Shown here in pieces: positions 5,452 to 7,979 of a stretch of DNA of 7,979 nt. The notes beneath the pieces are model-generated. The model saw only the letters and a program-made list of their open reading frames with translations, made no database searches and was not told the origin of the DNA. Source of the stretch: Candidatus Methylomirabilota bacterium (GTDB lineage: Bacteria; Methylomirabilota; Methylomirabilia; Methylomirabilales; CSP1-5); the NCBI GenBank assembly GCA_023249165.1, contig JAHFDE010000003.1, positions 20,462 through 28,440 of the forward strand. The letters run 5' to 3'. A program made the translations under genes and the position numbers. Positions within the stretch are counted from its first letter, which is position 1, and each line of letters begins with the position of its first letter.

Positions 5452-6001
5452 GGACTGACCCGATCAGGGGAATCGTCCTCCCCTGCAGAACCTCCCGCAG
5501 GAAAGGGTCCCCCTCTGCCTTTCGCCGCTGGAGCTCCCGCTCGTCAAAGACCAGGTGATTGATACTCCGGCCGATGCGGAGCTCCAGGGCCGCCACCACC
5601 CGATTCAATTGCGCCATGTGAGGCCGTCCCATCACCAACACGTCAATGGCCCCACCCTCCGGGACCTCGGGTTTGCCGAAGAGAAGGGCCACCCGGATTC
5701 CAGCCACACCCCGAAGCGCTTCGCCGATCGCCTGGGGAACCCCTCGCGTCTTATCAATGATGGCCTTGAGTTCCGGATAGAGAGGGAAGGTCTTGTTGAC
5801 GATGTAGTAGCGGAGATTCCCAACCTTGCTGCTCGTGAGGAGGCCTGCCTTCTCCAAATTATCCAGCTCCCGCTTGATCCCTGAGATGTCCCGCTTGAGC
5901 TCCCTCGAAATTTCCCTCACGTAATATCGTTGGTCTTGACCACTCAGAAAAAGTTCGAGCAATTGCACCCGGGTTTCAGACGAAAAGAGCCTATCCAGCA
6001 T
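5441..6001 (-). CDS. Winged-helix/nucleotidyltransferase fusion (MNT antitoxin-like)
   Basis: A 186-residue protein with an ArsR-like winged helix (about 1-70: RYYVREISRELKRDISGIKR recognition region, then LEKAGLLTSSKVGNLRYYIVN wing). A minimal nucleotidyltransferase domain follows (about 95-186, LLFG...IDVLVMG, ending GDPFLREVLQG). The family catalytic pattern is GS-x10-DxD. Here it is G109-K110, seven residues, then A118-I119-D120: Ser is replaced by Lys, three residues are missing and the first Asp is Ala. Transferase activity is therefore doubtful, although the DNA-binding part looks intact. It precedes and overlaps a HEPN gene by 11 nt, the usual antitoxin-toxin order. The start is supported by AAAGGG 9 nt upstream. 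It probably represses its own promoter, which has an inverted repeat in it. Confidence 0.8.
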   Translation of the reverse strand: MLDRLFSSETRVQLLELFLSGQDQRYYVREISRELKRDISGIKRELDNLEKAGLLTSSKVGNLRYYIVNKTFPLYPELKAIIDKTRGVPQAIGEALRGVAGIRVALLFGKPEVPEGGAIDVLVMGRPHMAQLNRVVAALELRIGRSINHLVFDERELQRRKAEGDPFLREVLQGRTIPLIGSVHDL

Positions 6002-6015
6002 CCGAGTTTGCCCTT

Positions 6016-6034
6016 TGATGAAATAAATACATCA
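6016..6034 (-). promoter_or_regulatory. Candidate operator in the MNT-HEPN promoter
   Basis: TGATG and CATCA form perfect 5-bp arms around a 9-bp AT-only centre, located between 15 and 33 nt before the ATG and overlapping the proposed -10 element. Size and place would suit a dimeric winged-helix autorepressor. Five-bp arms can also arise by chance in AT-rich DNA. Confidence 0.35.
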
Positions 6035-6053
6035 TAAGTTATTTTTGTGTCAA
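6024..6053 (-). promoter_or_regulatory. Sigma-70-type promoter of the MNT-HEPN pair
   Basis: On the minus strand a consensus TTGACA (6053-6048) is followed after 18 bp by TATTTA (6029-6024), a poor -10. The AT-rich block around it stands out from the GC-rich window. TATGAT (6036-6031) is a better -10 sequence but is too close to this TTGACA. Confidence 0.5.
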
Positions 6054-6361
6054 CAGTTTTTTTGCCTCTCCCCCCAAAAATCCTATCGAAGCTGCTAGAT
6101 ACCTCTTTTCGGTTCAGAGTGGTTCTTGAGACCGGCGGGAAGTCCACAGCAAACCAGGGGTCGTCTTCGACGGGCGTGACATAGTCGGCTGGGTGCCACG
6201 GCGAAATCCGAAAGGACTAACACCGCGGCTTAACTCGAGGAATCACGGCTATTCCGGAGCCAAAGCTGCCCAGGTAGGCGAACCAGGCCAGTCCACCCCC
6301 CTCAAAGCCAAAAGCGGACACACCGTTGACGAATTGTACCACAATCCAAAATCTGCCTTCC
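6054..6361. other. Intergenic region without a convincing gene
   Basis: About 310 nt between the HD-domain gene and the MNT promoter. There is no tRNA, terminator or repeat that I can defend. On the minus strand one frame is open on both sides of a single TAG (6219-6217). The upper part, from a GTG at 6342, could encode 41 residues rich in Gly and Phe (segment GGGLAWFAYLGSFGSG), without a well-spaced ribosome binding site. The lower part reads ADYVTPVEDDPWFAVDFPP near 6195-6139. It could be a decayed gene, a small gene, or chance open frame in GC-rich DNA. A T-run lies at 6057-6063. Confidence 0.3.
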
Positions 6362-7366
6362 TCACCCGTCCTCCCGCGCCTCTCCTAACGTCTCCCCGGC
6401 CGCCTCGGGTTCCCCAAAGAAGAGCGGGCGTTCGAAGCTTCGATGAAAGACGGTCCACCCTTCTCGATACGGGTCGGGGTGATGTCTGGCCAGCTTCAGG
6501 AAGAGGTTGATCTTCCCGTCCAGATTCTCCACCCCATGCAGAATCATGGCCTCCACCGTCTTCGGCCGCCGTGGCGATCCCCACGCGTACTCCCCATGAT
6601 GGCTCAGGATGTTGTGCAGCAGCTCCAGCCGGAGTCCCGGCGGGAAGTCGGGGATCTGTTCGATCTGTTCGTCAACAAGGAGCACGCCCTGGGTGATATG
6701 ACCCAGGAGCCGCCCTGCATCCGAGTAATCGAACCCGCGTTCCCACGTGAGTTCACGGATCTTGCCCACATCATGGAGGATCGCGCTGGCGACGAGCAGC
6801 TCCCGATCGACGACCCCTCCGTAATGGGCGGCGATGGTCTCGCACAATCTCACCACCGATACGGTGTGCTCCAGCAACCCTCCGAGGTACGCGTGATGAA
6901 GCTCCTTGGCCGCCGGGGCGGCGGCAAACGCCTCGCGGAAGCCTTCCGCGTCAAAGATGCTCGTGAGGAGATGCTTGAGCGGCTCGTTCGTGAAGGCGCG
7001 GATCGTCTGGGTGAGACAGGCGAGCATCGAGGGCACATCGGCGCTGGTCGAGGGAAGAAAATCACGGAGGGTGGCCTCGTCCTCCCGCGCCAGGCGCAGC
7101 CGCTGAATGGTGAGCTGCAATTCTCCCTGGTAACTCCCCACCATGCCCTGCACCTTCACCAGATCCCCCTCTCGGATCTGTTCCCCGACACCGTCCGCGT
7201 CTTCCCACATCACCGCGGGGAGCTCCCCTGTCCCATCGGTGAGCACAAGCGTCACAAACGGTTCGCCTGTCTTGCGGAGGCGGCGCTGGGGATTTCGCAC
7301 CTGGAAAAAGGAGGTTACGGGTTCGTTGAGTTTCAGATCTTTAACGGCCACCCGCTGCACCGTCAT
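6362..7366 (-). CDS. YhaM-like 3'-5' exoribonuclease (OB-fold plus HD domain)
   Basis: A 334-residue protein with the two-domain layout of YhaM: an N-terminal OB-fold nucleic-acid-binding domain (about 15-95, with VTLVLTDGTGELPAVMWEDAD and LVKVQGMVGSYQGELQLTIQ) and a C-terminal HD phosphohydrolase domain (about 155-300). Candidate metal ligands are H167 (LLEHT), H198-D199 (ILHDVGK), H223 (GHIT), H256/H257 (SHHGEYAWGSPR) and D283 (NLDGK). YhaM is a 3'-5' exoribonuclease best known from Firmicutes; the role here is inferred from family. The frame is open further upstream, but that part overlaps the acyl-CoA ligase and is not protein-like. The ATG at 7366 has GAGGG 6 nt before it and the conserved OB-fold begins right after. 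It follows the ligase by 19 nt, probably co-transcribed. Confidence 0.88.
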   Translation of the reverse strand: MTVQRVAVKDLKLNEPVTSFFQVRNPQRRLRKTGEPFVTLVLTDGTGELPAVMWEDADGVGEQIREGDLVKVQGMVGSYQGELQLTIQRLRLAREDEATLRDFLPSTSADVPSMLACLTQTIRAFTNEPLKHLLTSIFDAEGFREAFAAAPAAKELHHAYLGGLLEHTVSVVRLCETIAAHYGGVVDRELLVASAILHDVGKIRELTWERGFDYSDAGRLLGHITQGVLLVDEQIEQIPDFPPGLRLELLHNILSHHGEYAWGSPRRPKTVEAMILHGVENLDGKINLFLKLARHHPDPYREGWTVFHRSFERPLFFGEPEAAGETLGEAREDG

Positions 7367-7385
7367 GGTGTTCCCTCGATGGTCA

Positions 7386-7979
7386 TCACAACTGGCCACG
7401 GGCTCCGAGCTGCTGGCGCAGGATCTTCCCGGAGACCGTCCTCGGTAAGGCCTCACAAAATTCAAGATCGCGAGGAACCTTGAAGGGAGCCAGACGCTGT
7501 CGGGCAAACCGCAAGAGCTCATGCCGCGCACAGGAGGCCCCGGGTCTCAAAACGACATAGGCCTTTGGGGCTTCCCCACGCGTCGCATCGGGAACGCCAA
7601 TCACTACCGCTTCGGCCACGGCAGGATGGGCCGCCAGCACCTCCTCGACCTCTCGAGGATACACGTTGAGACCGCCAACGATGATCACATCCTTCTTCCG
7701 GTCGACAATGTAGAAGTACCCATCGTCATCTCGGCGGCCGAGATCTCCGGTGCGGAGCCATCCATCCTTCAGGACCTCCGCAGTGGCGTCAGGACGGTTG
7801 AGATACCCCAGCATGATGTTCGAACCCCGGGCGATGATCTCTCCCACCGCTCCATCGGGGACCTCTCGCCCCTCCTCATCGAGCACCTTGAGCTCGATGC
7901 CAGGAAGGGGTTTTCCCACTGACCCGACCTTCCGTGGTCCCAAGAGCGGATTTTCGGTCAAGACGGGAGCGGCCTCGGT
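7386..7979 (-). CDS. Acyl-CoA synthetase/AMP-binding ligase, C-terminal part (partial)
   Basis: Only the last 197 residues lie in the window; the N-terminal part, with the P-loop-like ATP motif, is beyond position 7979. The fragment starts in the TEAAPV adenylate motif. It continues through GSVGKPLPGIELKV and GWLRTGDLG, and reaches the hinge DRKKDVIIVGGLNVYPREVEEVL, where ANL enzymes rotate between half-reactions. The C-terminal PRTVSGKILR holds the adenylation lysine (K185 of the fragment). The motifs match fatty-acid or aryl/medium-chain acyl-CoA ligases, which activate carboxylates with ATP to acyl-AMP and then acyl-CoA. The substrate cannot be told from this end. It ends 19 nt before the HD-domain gene. 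A TTG at 7961 is internal; reading continues unbroken to the edge. Confidence 0.93.
   Translation of the reverse strand, partial: TEAAPVLTENPLLGPRKVGSVGKPLPGIELKVLDEEGREVPDGAVGEIIARGSNIMLGYLNRPDATAEVLKDGWLRTGDLGRRDDDGYFYIVDRKKDVIIVGGLNVYPREVEEVLAAHPAVAEAVVIGVPDATRGEAPKAYVVLRPGASCARHELLRFARQRLAPFKVPRDLEFCEALPRTVSGKILRQQLGARGQL

Noticed and set aside
5944..6147. Minus-strand 67-codon ORF starting GTG at 6147 and running into the MNT gene
   Set aside because: It overlaps the MNT promoter and N-terminus in another frame, has no start signal, and its lower half is AT-rich noncoding sequence. It is kept only as part of a possible remnant.
6160..6260. tmRNA-like start, because of TTCGACGGG at 6166-6174 on the plus strand
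   Set aside because: No matching T-arm and acceptor end, no plausible tag reading frame, and no other conserved tmRNA element nearby.
6193..6510. Plus-strand ORF of 105 codons overlapping the end of the HD gene
   Set aside because: The second half is the antisense of a well-supported gene and the first half shows no recognisable domain or ribosome binding site.
7367..7531. N-terminal extension of the HD-domain protein to an ATG at 7531
   Set aside because: It overlaps the end of the acyl-CoA ligase in another frame, is not protein-like, and the ATG at 7366 has a good ribosome binding site directly before the OB-fold.
7386..7961. A separate short protein starting at the TTG at 7961
   Set aside because: The frame is open to the window edge and the residues before it (TEAAPV) are a conserved ligase motif, so this is an internal codon.

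Overview
The window is a GC-rich, densely coded segment from a Gram-negative bacterium. It carries the lipopolysaccharide export genes lptC, lptA and lptB and the alternative sigma factor gene rpoN. All genes I can support lie on the minus strand, so they are transcribed from high to low coordinates. The mix (lpt-rpoN, glutaryl-CoA dehydrogenase, a YhaM-like nuclease, an MNT/HEPN pair, high GC) would fit lineages such as NC10/Methylomirabilota, Rokubacteria or deltaproteobacteria-like groups. I cannot fix the phylum from the sequence alone.

Layout in transcription order. Block A (7979-6362): the C-terminal part of an acyl-CoA ligase, then a complete YhaM-type OB-fold/HD phosphohydrolase 19 nt downstream. 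Positions 6361-6002 form an intergenic stretch with no convincing gene. It ends in an AT-rich promoter region with a consensus TTGACA and a small inverted repeat. Block B (6001-5002): a winged-helix/nucleotidyltransferase gene overlapping a HEPN gene by 11 nt, the layout of MNT-HEPN toxin-antitoxin modules. The residues used for AMPylation chemistry look lost in both partners.

Block C (5001-4546) is the most unusual part. Two near-identical 60-bp units (57/60 identical, 102 bp apart) each carry an almost perfect extended Shine-Dalgarno sequence, a 6-nt spacer and a 12-codon ORF. The ORFs encode MAKKKKAGKKKK and MAKKKKAGKKKR. They are followed by a strong GC hairpin with an AT-rich tail, then by about 220 nt containing inverted repeats. 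The next gene (4545-3376) is glutaryl-CoA dehydrogenase, an enzyme of lysine and tryptophan breakdown. The micro-ORFs could be abundant polycationic micropeptides, or Lys-codon leader peptides of an attenuator-like control region. Both readings are inference.

Block D (3292-1): lptC-lptA-lptB-rpoN, tightly packed (4-nt overlap, 10-nt gap, 16-nt gap) and probably one operon. LptC and LptA form the periplasmic part of the LPS bridge, LptB is its ATPase, and RpoN is sigma-54. The kds genes often found upstream of lptC are absent; gcdH occupies that position.
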